Source: Ceratopteris richardii
Taxonomy: Eukaryota > Streptophyta > Polypodiopsida > Polypodiales > Pteridaceae
Direction: 5' to 3'
DNA: 64,000 nucleotides
Assembly (NCBI GenBank): GCA_020310875.1
Contig: CM035413.1
Span: 166,006,806 to 166,070,805 of the forward strand
In this document: one piece after another, positions 34,189 to 46,671 of the stretch
Numbering within the stretch: position 1 is the first letter of the stretch
How the letters are laid out: every line of letters begins with the position of its first letter
The notes under the pieces: generated by a model
Told to the model about the DNA's origin: nothing
What the model saw: only the letters and a program-made list of their open reading frames with translations
The model's database searches: none
Program-made: the position numbers and the translations under genes

Positions 34189-37100
34189 ATGGGAGATAGT
34201 CTCCAAATTGAAAAGTTGGATAGAGAGAACTATCCAGCTTGGTCTATGAGAATGGAAGCTCATCTTATGAGCAAAGATCTGATAGGATACATCACAGGAG
34301 ATGAAGAAAAGCCAGAATTCAGAGATCCTAGTGTTCCAACTAGAGAGGAGCTTGCAGACTTGAAGAATTGGATGAAGAAAGATGCTCAAGCAAGGAGCAT
34401 AATCTACATGGCAGTCAATGACTATTTGCTTCCTCACATTAGAGGACTTGAAAGTGCATGTGACATTTGGAATGCTTTGGAGGAGCATTTCCAAAACACA
34501 ACCAAATCAAGGAAGGCTTCACTATGGGCAGAATTTACTACTTTCAAGAAGAAGGCCTCACAATCAATCTCTGATTATGTGACAAAGATGAAGGACATTG
34601 CAGATTCTCTAGGTGCAGTGGATGAAGATATTGAAGAAGACAAATTGGTAAGACAAATACTCACAGGGCTAAGAGGAGATGAGAAGTGGAAGCCTTTCAT
34701 TTTATCTACAGAACTTTCATTAGATCACTTTACTCCTGATTTGAATCAATTGTTAGGTCATATGCTAACTTTTGAGAATGATATCAAAGGAGATGTTGAT
34801 AAGAGTGCAGGTCATGCAATGTACTCTAAAGACAAGAAGAAAGCTAACAAAGGGAAGCAACAATCAGGTGAAGAAGAAGGTACTTCAAACCAAGCAAATT
34901 TCATAAGAGGAAAAGGAAATGGCAGAAGTAGAGGAAGAGGCAGACACAACAAAGATAATGCAAGAGCTTGTTGGATATGTGGTAAGACCAATCATCTATC
35001 TCATGATTGTTGGCATAATAATCAGAATAATAGTAATTATCAGAACTTTAATCAAAGAGCAAGAGGTGGTAGATTTCAGAGAGGAAATTTCAGAGGTAGA
35101 GGTGGTAGGAATTCTTTTGGAAGAGGTGGAGGAAGAAGCTTCCAAAATCAATCCTATAATAACACCTACTACAACTATGCATCAGATCAGAAGGAGGACT
35201 CGACTCTCATTATGAATACTTGTGAAACCTCACATGAGGACATGAGAGTGTTTTATATTGATTCAGGATGTAGTAATCATTTAAGTGGAAATATTGCTTT
35301 GATGACTGACCTAGATCATAATACAATTAATCATACAATTCAGACAGGTGATAATACAAAGCATAAGGTAAAGTCAATTGGTTCAGTCAAAGCTAAGGAT
35401 GGGAGCACTCTTCTGAGTAAGGTACTTTATGTTCCCACAATCCCAAAGAATTTGATAAGTGTAGGTCAAATTGTGAAAAAAGGATATGAGGTAAGGTTCA
35501 CCAATGATGGAGTCTATGTTGAAGACCCTAGTCAAGGGTATAAACAAGTTATTGCAGGAAAGAAAGAAGGAAGGCTCTTCACATTGAAGGTACAAGGAAA
35601 TGTTGGACATGCTATGTTCACATATGGAGAGCAAAAGGTGTCAGAATTGGATCTTTGGCACAAAAGACCTGGACACTTTAATGAAAGAGGTATTAAAGAA
35701 ATGATTAACAATGATTCAGTGCTTGGGTTGCCTAACATTGCAGGTCAACACATGACATACAGATGTGAGGCATGTCAATTAGGTAAGGCTCACAAGCAAT
35801 CCTATTCCAAGCATGGGTTTATGTATTCAGAAAGACTTGAATTGGTGCATACAGATGTGTGGGGTCCTTCAAAGGACTTTAGTATAAATGGTTCAAGATA
35901 TTATGTCATATATGTTGATGATGCTACCAGGTGGATCACAATTTATGTGATTAAAGAAAAGTCAGAAGTGTTTAATACATTTAAACACTATCATGCATAT
36001 GCAGAAAGGATTACAGGTCAAAAATTAAAGAGACTTAGGTCAGATGGAGGGGGAGAGTATTTTTCAAATGAATTCAATGATTACTTGTGGAATGCAGGTA
36101 TAAAGAGAGAAGTTACTTGCAGGTACTCTCCTCAACAAAATGGGATAGCAGAAAGAAGAAATAGGACTCTTGTTGAGTTTGCAAGGTCCATGATGAAAGA
36201 GAAGAATTGTCCAAATTATTTATGGGCAGAGGCTGTTAATACAGCTACTTATTTGGTTAATAGATTGCCTTGTAAAGTTTTGCAAGGTATGACACCATAT
36301 GAAGCTTGGTGGTGTAAGAAACCTACCTTGGATCATTGCAGAATATTTGGATGTTTGGCATATGCATATGTGCCATCTCAATTGAGGCATAAGTTGGAGC
36401 CTAAGGCAGAAAAGTATGTATTCATTGGTTATGATGATAAGCAAATGGGATACAGGTTGTGGAGTCCATCCACAAAGCAATTCCTTGTATCCAAGGATGT
36501 TACATTTGATGAGCAAGGTACTTGGTATGCAGGTAAATATAATGTACATGCAGATGATGAAGAAGTAGTGGATCAAAGAAAAGGTAAAGCAAAGATTCAA
36601 TTACTTGATGAAAGTGAGAACAATGAAGTACAGGTTGAAGTTGAAGAGAGGCCAAGGTTTGATCCAGAATGTGATGAACCAGAGACTTCAAGAAGTGCAG
36701 AAGTTAGGAGGTCAACTAGGCACAAATGGCAACCTACAAGGTATAGCTATGACACCTCATTCTTGACTACTAAAGATTATGCTTATTTGATAAAAGCAGA
36801 TGAAGATCCATCTACATATGATGAAGCCAAAGGCAAGAGAAATTGGGAAGAAGCCATGCAAGAGGAGTATGATGCATTGATAGAGAATCAGACTTGGGAT
36901 CTGGTTCCTAAACCTAATAGCCAAAAAACTATTGGATGTAAGTGGGTTTATAAAACCAAAAGATTTGCAGATGGAAGTGTGTCTAGATACAAAGCTAGAC
37001 TTGTTGTGAAAGGGTATGCACAAACATATGGAGTGGACTATGATGAGACTTATAGTCTTGTGGCAAAAATGACAACCATCAGAATCCTCATAGCAATTGC

Positions 37101-38343
37101 TGCTTGCAAAGGTTGGAAGTTGTCTCAATTAGATGTTAAAAATGCTTTTTTGAATGGTTATATTTCAGATGAAGTCTACATGGAGCAACCAGATGGATTC
37201 AAAGATCAAGTGAATCCAAATCATGTGTGTAAGCTCAAGAGAGCTTTGTATGGATTAAAGCAGGCCCCAAGGGCATGGAATTATAGGCTTGTAAAATTCT
37301 TGAATGATCTTGGATTTCAAGCATCAAAGGCAGATAGTAGCTTGCTAGTCAAAGCAAGTGAAGATGGATTCATTTATGTTTGTATTTATGTTGATGACAT
37401 AATACTTACAGGAACAGATGATAAAGGAATACAAATGATCAAGAAGCAGATGGAGAAAGAGTTCAAAATCAGTGATTTGGGGAACCTATCATTCTTCTTG
37501 GGAATGGAGATTTCTTATACTCAACATGGAGTATATGTGACCCAAGAAAGGTATCTTAAAAATTTGCTAACCAAATTTAAAATGGAAGATTGCAGGGTTG
37601 CACCTACACCTTTGGAAGTGAACCATAAATTGTCTAGGTTTGGAGGAGAAGAGTTCAGAGATATGAAACTCTATCAAAGTTTGGTTGGTAGCTTGATTTA
37701 TGCTACATTGACAAGGCCTGATTTATCATATGCAATTGGTGTGCTTTCACAATTTATGCATTGTCCTAGAAAGGAACATTGGATTGCAGGACAAAGAGTA
37801 CTTAGGTACATCAAGGGTACACTCAGAGAAGGGTTGTACTATGGATTTACTTCTGATACAAGAATGAAAATATATAGTGATGCAGATTGGGCAGGTAATG
37901 TGGATGATAGAAGATCAACACATGGATACTTGTGCTATGTAGGAGACAAATTGATTTCATGGTGTTCTAAGAAGCAACATACAGTTGCTTTGTCATCTAC
38001 AGAGGCAGAATATAAAGGTATGGTAGAAGCTGCAAAGGAGGTAATATGGCTAAAGACACTTATGAAAGTTTTTGATATTGTTCAAAGTACTCCTATTGTT
38101 TGTGGAGACAACATGAGTTCTTTATACTTGGCAGCTAATCCTGTGTTTCATGCTAGAACTAAGCATATTGAAATACAGTATCATTTTCTGAGAGAGAAGG
38201 TTATTGATAAGGAGATTGAAGTCATACACACTCCTACAAAAGATCAACTTGCAGATATGATGACAAAAAGTCTAGATGGACCAAAGCTACAAAGATTCAA
38301 GGATATGGCAGGAATCAAGAAGATAGAGAAGAACCTCAATTAA
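34189..38343 (+). CDS. Copia gag-pol polyprotein, intact (element C)
   Basis: A single 1,384-codon frame from an ATG 210 bp after the primer site. Domains in order: UBN2-type gag from residue 5 to about 230 (starts EKLDRENYPAWSMRMEAHLM); basic Gly/Arg/Asn-rich tail with zinc knuckle CWICGKTNHLSHDCW at about 260-275; aspartic protease with DSG in FYIDSGCSNH near 355; pre-integrase LWHKRPGHFN near 487; integrase zinc site ending CEACQLGKAH, then DDE core HTDVWGP near 553, RSDGGGEYFS near 616 and QQNGIAERRNRT near 648; reverse transcriptase with [11 protein letters not shown] near 979 and YVDDIILTG near 1067; RNase H SDADWAGN near 1229, SSTEAEYKG near 1271 and HARTKHIEI. Oddities: LGH reads PGH in the pre-integrase motif, and SPVAKM reads SLVAKM in the reverse transcriptase. 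Cytoplasmic virus-like particles and nuclear integration are the family's known sites of action. Confidence 0.97.
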   Translation: MGDSLQIEKLDRENYPAWSMRMEAHLMSKDLIGYITGDEEKPEFRDPSVPTREELADLKNWMKKDAQARSIIYMAVNDYLLPHIRGLESACDIWNALEEHFQNTTKSRKASLWAEFTTFKKKASQSISDYVTKMKDIADSLGAVDEDIEEDKLVRQILTGLRGDEKWKPFILSTELSLDHFTPDLNQLLGHMLTFENDIKGDVDKSAGHAMYSKDKKKANKGKQQSGEEEGTSNQANFIRGKGNGRSRGRGRHNKDNARACWICGKTNHLSHDCWHNNQNNSNYQNFNQRARGGRFQRGNFRGRGGRNSFGRGGGRSFQNQSYNNTYYNYASDQKEDSTLIMNTCETSHEDMRVFYIDSGCSNHLSGNIALMTDLDHNTINHTIQTGDNTKHKVKSIGSVKAKDGSTLLSKVLYVPTIPKNLISVGQIVKKGYEVRFTNDGVYVEDPSQGYKQVIAGKKEGRLFTLKVQGNVGHAMFTYGEQKVSELDLWHKRPGHFNERGIKEMINNDSVLGLPNIAGQHMTYRCEACQLGKAHKQSYSKHGFMYSERLELVHTDVWGPSKDFSINGSRYYVIYVDDATRWITIYVIKEKSEVFNTFKHYHAYAERITGQKLKRLRSDGGGEYFSNEFNDYLWNAGIKREVTCRYSPQQNGIAERRNRTLVEFARSMMKEKNCPNYLWAEAVNTATYLVNRLPCKVLQGMTPYEAWWCKKPTLDHCRIFGCLAYAYVPSQLRHKLEPKAEKYVFIGYDDKQMGYRLWSPSTKQFLVSKDVTFDEQGTWYAGKYNVHADDEEVVDQRKGKAKIQLLDESENNEVQVEVEERPRFDPECDEPETSRSAEVRRSTRHKWQPTRYSYDTSFLTTKDYAYLIKADEDPSTYDEAKGKRNWEEAMQEEYDALIENQTWDLVPKPNSQKTIGCKWVYKTKRFADGSVSRYKARLVVKGYAQTYGVDYDETYSLVAKMTTIRILIAIAACKGWKLSQLDVKNAFLNGYISDEVYMEQPDGFKDQVNPNHVCKLKRALYGLKQAPRAWNYRLVKFLNDLGFQASKADSSLLVKASEDGFIYVCIYVDDIILTGTDDKGIQMIKKQMEKEFKISDLGNLSFFLGMEISYTQHGVYVTQERYLKNLLTKFKMEDCRVAPTPLEVNHKLSRFGGEEFRDMKLYQSLVGSLIYATLTRPDLSYAIGVLSQFMHCPRKEHWIAGQRVLRYIKGTLREGLYYGFTSDTRMKIYSDADWAGNVDDRRSTHGYLCYVGDKLISWCSKKQHTVALSSTEAEYKGMVEAAKEVIWLKTLMKVFDIVQSTPIVCGDNMSSLYLAANPVFHARTKHIEIQYHFLREKVIDKEIEVIHTPTKDQLADMMTKSLDGPKLQRFKDMAGIKKIEKNLN

Positions 38344-38358
38344 TGATTGAGGGGGAGC

Positions 38359-39391
38359 TGTTGGTGCATGACAATCATCAATTGAAGGATTATGAAGAAA
38401 TGAAGTCAAGGAGTCAAGAGGAGAATAAATTTAGAAGATTGAAGGAAGGATATTTTTCAAGAATCAAAAGATGTGTACACATATGTACATTAGCTGACTT
38501 ATACTTTTATCTAGTTATACACTTGTATATATTCATCTATAAATATGTTGGAAAATGTCGGGGCAAATAGAGCAGAAGAAGAATAGTGAATATGAAGAGA
38601 GAAAGGAATAGTAGAGAGTGTCATTAGACACATGAGAAGTGAGTTGAATTCATCAACTTCACTTAGATGTAATTTTTTTGAGTAATCAAGAAAACTTGCG
38701 CCTGATATTTTGCTGTCTGCTCCTTCTGTGTTTAATCTTTTGATAAATCCTTCTGCACGTATCTAAGTCCATAGCTAATCTATCTATGGCTAGAATTTGA
38801 GAGGTTAATTGCAATCAGGCTGAGAGAATTTTGTTTAGGAACATTCATATGTGAAGATGTTCTGAGAGTCGACAAAACTGGCGCAGATTTCATGTTCAGA
38901 GAAATGAAGATTTCTCAGTGTGTGGTGTAAAGTTTTACATAAGTGAGGGCTTAAAATCTAAGTTGGAAGGTAAGCCATCTATGGCTAAAAGATCTTGATC
39001 AAACGGGTTCGACATTGTGAGAACTGTAGCTAAGAAGTTGCAGGTGTCAAAGTTGCCATTACAATGAAGCTGTTTCAGACATAGGTAAAGTGTTTCACAC
39101 ATTTCTCAGTGTGTACTGAATCATTTTGAGAAATTTAACTTGGTAAAGTTGCGCAATCTCAAGGCAAAGTGTTGTACAAAGTTTTATCAAAAACTTTACA
39201 GGATTGATTAGTCAATGAGTGATTAATCTGCAGCAGACTTTTCTGAAGAAGTTGAATTTTTCAGAATAATCAATTTTTTGATAAATTGGTGAATGATCTC
39301 TAAATTTGGTGGAGTCTAAGGTTAATCTTGATATAGAGGTGATCTAAATTCAAGGTTAACTTGTTCTTTTGGAGATTAACACTCTCCATCA
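38359..39391 (+). repeat. 3' LTR of element C
   Basis: 1,033 bp, starting TGTTGGTGCATG directly after the GAGGGGGAG purine tract and ending CTCCATCA. It is about 98% identical to the 5' LTR by eye. Confidence 0.95.
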
Positions 39392-39396
39392 ACCTC

Positions 39397-39432
39397 TTCA
39401 TCTTCAAGCACATACCTATCCATCTCTTCACA
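39397..39432 (+). repeat. 5' LTR of element B, part 2
   Basis: The final 36 bases of B's left LTR, resuming after element C and its ACCTC duplication. They match the end of the right LTR (44,935-44,970). Confidence 0.93.
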
Positions 39433-39433
39433 G

Positions 39434-39445
39434 TGGTATCAGAGC
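39434..39445 (+). other. Primer-binding site of element B
   Basis: TGGTATCAGAGC, directly after the restored LTR end. Confidence 0.92.
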
Positions 39446-39458
39446 AAGGTTGGACAAC

Positions 39459-42400
39459 ATGGCAGATGGATTTCCTTCATCAATTGACAAATTAGACAGA
39501 GGTAACTACTCAGCTTGGTCATTAAGAATGGAAGCCTATCTCCAAGGTAGAATTTTATATGGTTATGTGGCTGGAGATGAAGTTATGCCAAGTTTCAGGA
39601 ACAAAAGTCAACCAACACAAGAAGAGCAAGAAAGATTGAGCACATGGTGCTCCAAGGATGCACTTGCAAGGTCTTATCTCCTCAACTCTATCTCAGATTT
39701 TTTGTTGCCTCACATTAGAAGTTGTAAGACATCTCAGGAAGTGTGGGATGCACTTGAAGCTTTCTTTTCTTCAAGTACCAAAGCTAGGAAGCATCAACTA
39801 TGGCTGGAGTTCACAACTCTCAAGAAGGCTCCCAAACAAAATGTGACTGATTTTGTCACAAAGCTCAAGGACATAGCGGATCAGTTGGGAAGCATTGGAG
39901 AGGTAATAGATGAAGAGCAAATTGTAAGGCAGGTCATCAATGGCTTGAAGGTAGATGATAAGTGGGAAGCATTCACCACAGCTATGGATTTGTACATGGA
40001 CATGCATGTACCTGATTTCAACACACTCATTGGACAACTACTTACTCAAGAGGCAAAGCTTATCAAAAATGGAGAAAGCTCTAAAGGTAATCAATCTTCA
40101 GCTTTATACACGGATAAAAGCAAGTCTAAAGATAACAAAGGAAAGGCAAAGAAAGTGGATGATGAAGCAGGTACATATCAAGCTAACTATGCAGGTAGAG
40201 GAAGACATGGCAGAGGTAGAGGAAGAGGAGGTAGACAAGGCAGGGGGAGATCCCAAGACTCCAACTCATGTTCTATTTGTGGATTAACTAATCATACAAC
40301 TGAAAATTGCTTTAGGAATTCCAGGAATCAAAGAGGCAGAGGATACAATAGAGGAAGTTATGGCTACTCAAGAGGAAGGTTCAACAACTACCATGGCAAC
40401 TACAACAACTACAATCATTCAAACTATCAAGGAGGCTACAAAGGAAGGAGAGACTACAATAACTACACAAAAGACTCAAACAAAGAGGATTCATTATTGA
40501 TCATGAACATGGCTATGCCACAAGGTAAATCTGATGAGCATGTTTTCTACATAGATTCAGGTTGTTCAAATCATGTGGCAGGAAATGTGGCACTCCTATC
40601 AGATTTAGAAGATCCAAGGAATAAGCATGAGGTACAAACAGGAGATGATACAAAACATCCTGTGGAGAAAATAGGCAATGTCAAAGCACCTGATGGAAAC
40701 ATCAACCTACTCAGTAAGGTACTCTATGTCCCTACCATTACAAAGAATTTGATAAGTGTTGGGTAGATAGTAGAGAAAGGGTTGCAAGTCAGGTTCACAA
40801 AAGCAGGAGCATTTGTTGAAGATCCAAGTCAAGGATTCAGAAGAATTGCAAAAGGTGAAAAGATAGGTAGATTGTTCACATTTGAATTACAGGACACTAG
40901 AAACATTGCTCTCTTTAATTATGGTAGTGAGACACTCACAGAATTGGAAGTATGGCACAAAAGGTTAGCACATATTGGTGAAAGGTCATTAAAGCAAATC
41001 TGCAGGGACCAAAGTGTACTTGGACTTCCTAATTTGTCAAAACAACATATGATTTATAAGTGCAGTGCATGTCAATTTGGAAAGTCTCACAGGTTACCAT
41101 TCATGAAGAAAGGGTATATGCATGGAGATCTCTTGGAGTTGGTTCATACAGATGTATGGGGACCTAGCAAGGAAGCTTCAATATCTGGATCAAGGTATTA
41201 TGTTTCCTTTATTGATGATTGCAGCAGATGGACTATCCTATTCTTTATGAAACACAAAGATGAAGTTTTTTCATGTTTCAAAAGATATTTGGCTCTTGTG
41301 GAGAATCAAACAGGTAAATCACTAAAAAGGCTAAGGTCAGATGGAGGGGGAGAATACTTCTCCCATGATTTTGATTCTTTTCTTCAAGAAAGAGGAATCA
41401 AAAGAGAGGTAACTACAAGGTACACTCCTGAGCAAAATGGAGTGGCAGAAAGGAGGAATAGGACAATTGTTGAAGCTGCAAGGTCTATGTTAAATGAAAA
41501 GCATTTACCTAATTACTTATGGGCCGAGGCTGTATCTACAGCCACTTACTTGATTAACAGGTTGCCTTCAAAATCCCTTGATGGGATGACTCCATATGAG
41601 GCTTGGAATGGAAGAAGACCAAGCTTAGATCATTGTAAAATTTTTGGATGTATTGCTTTTGCTCATGTTCCTTCACAGGTTAGAGGCAAGATGGATCCAA
41701 AGGCAGAAAGGTGTGTATTTATTGGATATGACAACAATCAAAAGGGCTACAGGTTATACAACCCTACCAACAAAGATTCTTGGTAAGCGGAGATGTAGTT
41801 TTTGATGAGAACAATTCATGGTATGAAGATTCATGCAGGAAGGTCAATTTACCATATAATCTTGAAGAAGATTTTCCAAAGCTTGGTAGAGAACAACCAA
41901 AGATTGAAGAACAAGACACCTCAGAGGATGATGAAGAATCTCACATGGAAAAGGTCAAAGCATGGAAGTCTAAAGGTAAAGCAAAATTGCATGAACTTGG
42001 ACATGAGGCAGAATCATCACATCATGGCCTAAGAAGATATATGAGGGAAAAGAAAAAACCAGAAAGGTATGGGTTTGACACCTCATTAGTAATTAAACAT
42101 TCTATCTACATAGCACAGGACATAAACCAAGAGGAGCCATCATCATTTGAAGAGGCCAAAGCAAAAACAGAATGGAAGCATGCAATGAAGGAAGAGATTG
42201 AAGCACTTGAGGAAAACAACACTTGGGATTTGGTGCCCAAGACTTCATCCATGAAGGTAATAGGCTCAAGATGGGTCTATAAACTCAAGAAGAATTCTGA
42301 TGGTTCAATTAACAGGTATAAGGCAAGGCTTGTGGCAAAAGGCTTTGCACAAACTCAGGGAATTGATTATGAGGAGACTTTCTCTCCTGTGGCAAAGATG

Positions 42401-43666
42401 CCTACTATTAGGGTTTTGCTTAGTATTGCCTCTTCCAAGAATTGGAAGATACTTCAACTAGATGTAAAGAATGCATTCTTGAATGGTTGGATAACAGAAG
42501 AGGTATATATGGCACAACCACCTGGTTTTGAGAATCAAGTTTATCCTGATTATGTGTGTAAACTTAACAAAGCATTGTATGGTCTCAAGCAAGCTCCAAG
42601 AGCTTGGAATTTCAGGCTTGTTTCATTCTTGCAGGACAAAGGCTTTCAACCAAGCAAGGCAGATCCTTCACTCTTTATTAAAAAGAGTAATTCCGAGGTC
42701 ATCTACCTATGTGTATATGTAGATGATATTATATTGACAGGAAATGATGCAGATGGTATGAAGAAGATCAAAGATCAGATGAGAGAAGAGTTCAAGATAA
42801 GTGATTTGGGTTCACTTACCTACTTCCTAGGTTTGGAAGTTGTCTACAAAGATCATGGTTTGTTTCTCACTCAAAGAAAGTACATTAAGGACATGTTGGC
42901 AAAATTCAAGATGCAAGATTGTAAGATTGCAGGTACTCCAATGGAGGTCAATCACAAATTGAGCTCACATGAAGGTGAACTCATAGAGGACATCACATCA
43001 TATCAAAGTCTAGTGGGTAGTCTCAACTATGCCACATTGACAAGAGTAGATATATGTTACAGTGTGAGTGTGCTAAGCCAATTTATGCACACACCAAGAA
43101 AACCACATATGGATGCTGCCAAAAGGATTCTCAAGTATCTCAAAGGAACCATAAATGAAGGACTTTATTATCCTTATGTATCTGATTTAGGTTTGAAGCT
43201 ATTTTTTGATACAGATTGGGCTGGCTCCAAGGAAGATAGAAGGAGCACTTCAGGTTATCTTACCTTTGCAGGTTCAAAGCTTATTTCATGGTCATCCAAG
43301 AAGCAACCCACAGTTGCTCTCTCTTCTACTGAAGCTGAATATAGAGGTCTTGCTATAGCTACACAAGAAGCTATGTGGATGAAGACATTATTCAAAGATC
43401 TTGGATTGGAGTTTGGAACTCCAACTATTTTTGGTGACAATATGAGTTCTATTCACTTGGCTGCTAATCCTATTTTTCATGCAAGGACTAAACATATTGA
43501 AGTTCATTATCACTATGTACGAGAGAAGGTTCTAAGCAAAGAGATTCAAATATCATATGTGTCCACTCATCAACAATGTGCAGATATTCTAACCAAAGCA
43601 TTGGATGGTACAAAGCTTTGCAAATTCAAGGCTATGATTGGTTTGCAGGTAATCTTGGAAGATTGA
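39459..43666 (+). pseudogene. Copia gag-pol polyprotein of element B
   Basis: Starts at the ATG at 39,459, 13 bp after the primer site. I chose this over the upstream in-frame ATG at 39,369, which lies in LTR sequence. Gag begins MADGFPSSIDKLDRGNYSAW. Zinc knuckle CSICGLTNHTTENCF lies near 40,270 and protease FYIDSGCSNH near 40,548. An in-frame TAG at 40,764-40,766 falls in a stretch where the related element D has Gln. Integrase motifs follow (HTDVWGP near 41,146, [12 protein letters not shown] near 41,430). A one-base frameshift at about 41,770-41,785 separates integrase from the reverse transcriptase ([20 protein letters not shown] near 42,718) and RNase H ([25 protein letters not shown]), which run open to 43,666. 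With one stop and one shift it is recently inactivated. Confidence 0.95.
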
Positions 43667-43698
43667 AGACCTCAAGCATACTTGGATTGAGGGGAAGC

Positions 43699-44970
43699 TG
43701 TTGGAGCAAGTCTATGACAAGCCTAAGTATTGGCTTGAGTCCCACAAAGTCATAGAAAAAGCCTTAAAATGAAGACTATGTAAAGTTCACTTGTGAACTA
43801 CCTCTTGTAACTTTTGAAGAGTTTACTTAATGTAAAAGTAAGAGAATCTTAAGTGGTTGAGTCCACATGATCAAGAATGGAAAGAGGAGCCACGAATTTG
43901 TGATTTGTGGTAGGTAGAGAATCAAATCAATCATTGATTGATTGGAGAGTGATTGAGGGAAGTTAGCCTCCCAAACTCAACTATAAATAGATGGCAGTTT
44001 TAGTCGTGGTTAGAGAGACCTATGTGAAGACCTCCAAGAGCTGAGCTTTATGCCATATCAAGGTGTGATTACAAGGCACACATATGTATCAGTAAGTCAT
44101 TGTATTGTACAAGCAATATACTTTCATTTTCATGATTATTTGAGTTCATCTTTCCATGTTTTGTGAAGTGTACTACTCACTGCCATTACTCTCAGTTTTT
44201 CTCAGTCAGCTTGCATAGATGTTTTCTCTGAGCTTGGTGCATCATTTTCAGTGATTTAACTTGGTAAAGTTAGCTCTATAAGTCTACTATATGCTCATAA
44301 ATTTTCATGTCATTTGGATGTTGCAATATTCAGTTATGTTCATTTGAAGTCAACAGGGTCTGTTTATCTTCACCTCTCTGTCAGGTACCCGACTTTTTCA
44401 CTCATCTTGTCAGAGTCATTGCTCAGTGGTTACTTATTCAAATTCAGTGATTTAAAGCTTGCTGGATTTAGATTACTGTCTAGTATAACCATACAAATTT
44501 TCATAATCATTGAATTCCTACATTTTGAGTTATGTTGATTTTTCTGCTCACTGGTCTATTTCTATAGCAGCCCGTGAAAATCGGGATGATGTCATCACTT
44601 GTTAAAACTCATTCTCAGTGTGTGGTTCATTATTTTTGATGAGATTACTCTTGAAAGTTAGCTCTTTAAGTTGCCTAGAATTCCCCAAGAGGAATTGAGC
44701 TAATTGCTGCTGTGATCAGAGAATTATGTAAAACACTGGACAGGTGTATGAACCAAGAATAGCAAGTTTTCACCTCTGAGCTAACTCCAACTTATCTGTT
44801 TTGATCTATCTTTTTGAGAGTGATCTTCCAAGGTACATAGGGTGTCTAATACATCCATTGGCAAGCTAAAAGGGCCCACCATATACTCCTGGAGTTCATT
44901 TGGCTGGTGTAGATCAAGGATTTTGCAACACCTCTTCATCTTCAAGCACATACCTATCCATCTCTTCACA
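43699..44970 (+). repeat. 3' LTR of element B
   Basis: 1,272 bp, TGTTGGAGCAAG...CATCTCTTCACA, preceded by a GAGGGGAAGC purine tract. Confidence 0.95.
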
Positions 44971-46671
44971 ATACACACACATAAACACATACACACTCAT
45001 AGATGCACACACATACACATATACACACACACATACACGCATAGACACATACACACATAATGATGCATACACACACATACACATGCATACACATGCATAC
45101 ACACATACACATGCATACACACATACACATGCATACACATATACACACACATACACACACATACACACATACACATACACACACACACACATACACACAT
45201 ACACATACATATATGCATACACACACATATGCATACATACACACACATACACATACCTGCATACATATGCATACATAATGCATATGCATATGCATATGCA
45301 TACATACATACTTACATGCATACATAATGCACATGCATACATAATGCACATGCATACAAAATGCACATGCATACATACACATACATAATGCATACACACA
45401 CATATGCATACATAATGCATACACACACATACACACACATATGCATACATACATGCATACACATACACACATAGACACATACACACACATAGACACATAC
45501 ACACACATAAACACATACACACTCATAGATGCACACATACACATAGACACACACATACACATACACACACATATACACACACACATACACACATAGACAC
45601 ATACACACATAATGATGCATACACACACATACACATGCATACACACATGCACACACACGTACACGCACACACACGTACACGCACACACATACACACACAT
45701 ACACACATACACACACATATATGCATACACACACATATGCATACATACACACACATACACATACATGCATACATAATGCCTATGCATACATACATACTTA
45801 CATGCATACACACACATACACATAGACACACACATATACACATATACACATATACACATACACACACATATATACACGCACACATACACACATAGACACA
45901 TACACACATAATGATGCATACACACACAGACACATGCATACACACATATACACACATACACACACATATATGCATACACACACATAGAGAGACATACAGA
46001 CACATACACATACATGCATACATAATGCATATGCATACATACATACTTACATGCATACACACACATATGCAAGAATAATGCACATGCATACATACACATA
46101 CTTAATGCATACACACACATATGCATACATAATGCATACACACTTACGCACACATATGCATACATAATGCACATGCATATGCATACATAATGCACATGCA
46201 TATGCATACATAATGCACATGCATATGCATACATACATGCATACACATACACACATAGACACATACACACACATAGACACATACACACACATAAACACAT
46301 ACACACTCATAGACACATATACACTTACACACACACATCCATACACATTTACACACACATACACATGCACACTGACACATCTATATAGATACACACATAT
46401 ATACACATATAGACACACACACATACACACATGGACACACTCACATACACACATGGACACACTCACATACACACATAGACACACACACACACATACACAT
46501 ACACACAAATATACACACACACATAGACACACACACTTACACACACACAAACATCCACACACATTTACACACACATACACATGCATACAAACACACATAT
46601 ATAGATACACACACATACCACATACACACATGCATGCATATGCATACATAATGCACATGCATATGCATACA
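44971..46671. repeat. Microsatellite in CACTA-1 intron 1, middle part
   Basis: Same ACACACAT/ATGCATAC array as 30.8-31.7 kb, displaced by B. It runs to the insertion point of D. Antisense frames of up to 446 codons (44,966-46,306) are translations of the repeat and not genes. Confidence 0.95.

Larger units (their letters stand above)
32934..39391 (+). mobile_element. Copia element C, complete (target duplication ACCTC)
   Basis: Full-length plus-strand copia nested in the 5' LTR of B. LTRs lie at 32,934-33,965 and 38,359-39,391. Primer site TGGTATCAGAGC is at 33,967-33,978, one uninterrupted gag-pol frame follows, and the purine tract GAGGGGGAG is just before 38,359. ACCTC is duplicated at 32,929-32,933 and 39,392-39,396. 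The LTRs differ at about 19 positions by eye. Every part needed for autonomous transposition is present in outline, so C is the best candidate in the window for a recently active element. Confidence 0.97.
31697..44970 (+). mobile_element. Copia element B (target duplication ATACA), carrying element C
   Basis: Plus-strand copia inserted in the CACTA-1 intron microsatellite. The left LTR (31,697-32,933 plus 39,397-39,432) is split by element C, and the right LTR is 43,699-44,970. ATACA is duplicated at 31,692-31,696 and 44,971-44,975. The two LTRs differ at about 18 positions by eye over 1,272 bp. Gag-pol has one stop and one frameshift. It is closest to element D in protein sequence. Confidence 0.96.

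Noticed and set aside
33874..34494. 206-codon antisense frame, and other antisense frames within the copia genes
   Set aside because: They are shadows of the gag-pol reading frames on the opposite strand, with no domains of their own.
44966..46306. A 446-codon antisense open frame and many similar Cys/Val/Tyr/Met/His-rich frames at 30.6-31.7, 45-46.7 and 53.0-54.0 kb
   Set aside because: They are translations of the ACACAT/ATGCATAC microsatellite in all frames, with no domain, and they are split by transposon insertions.
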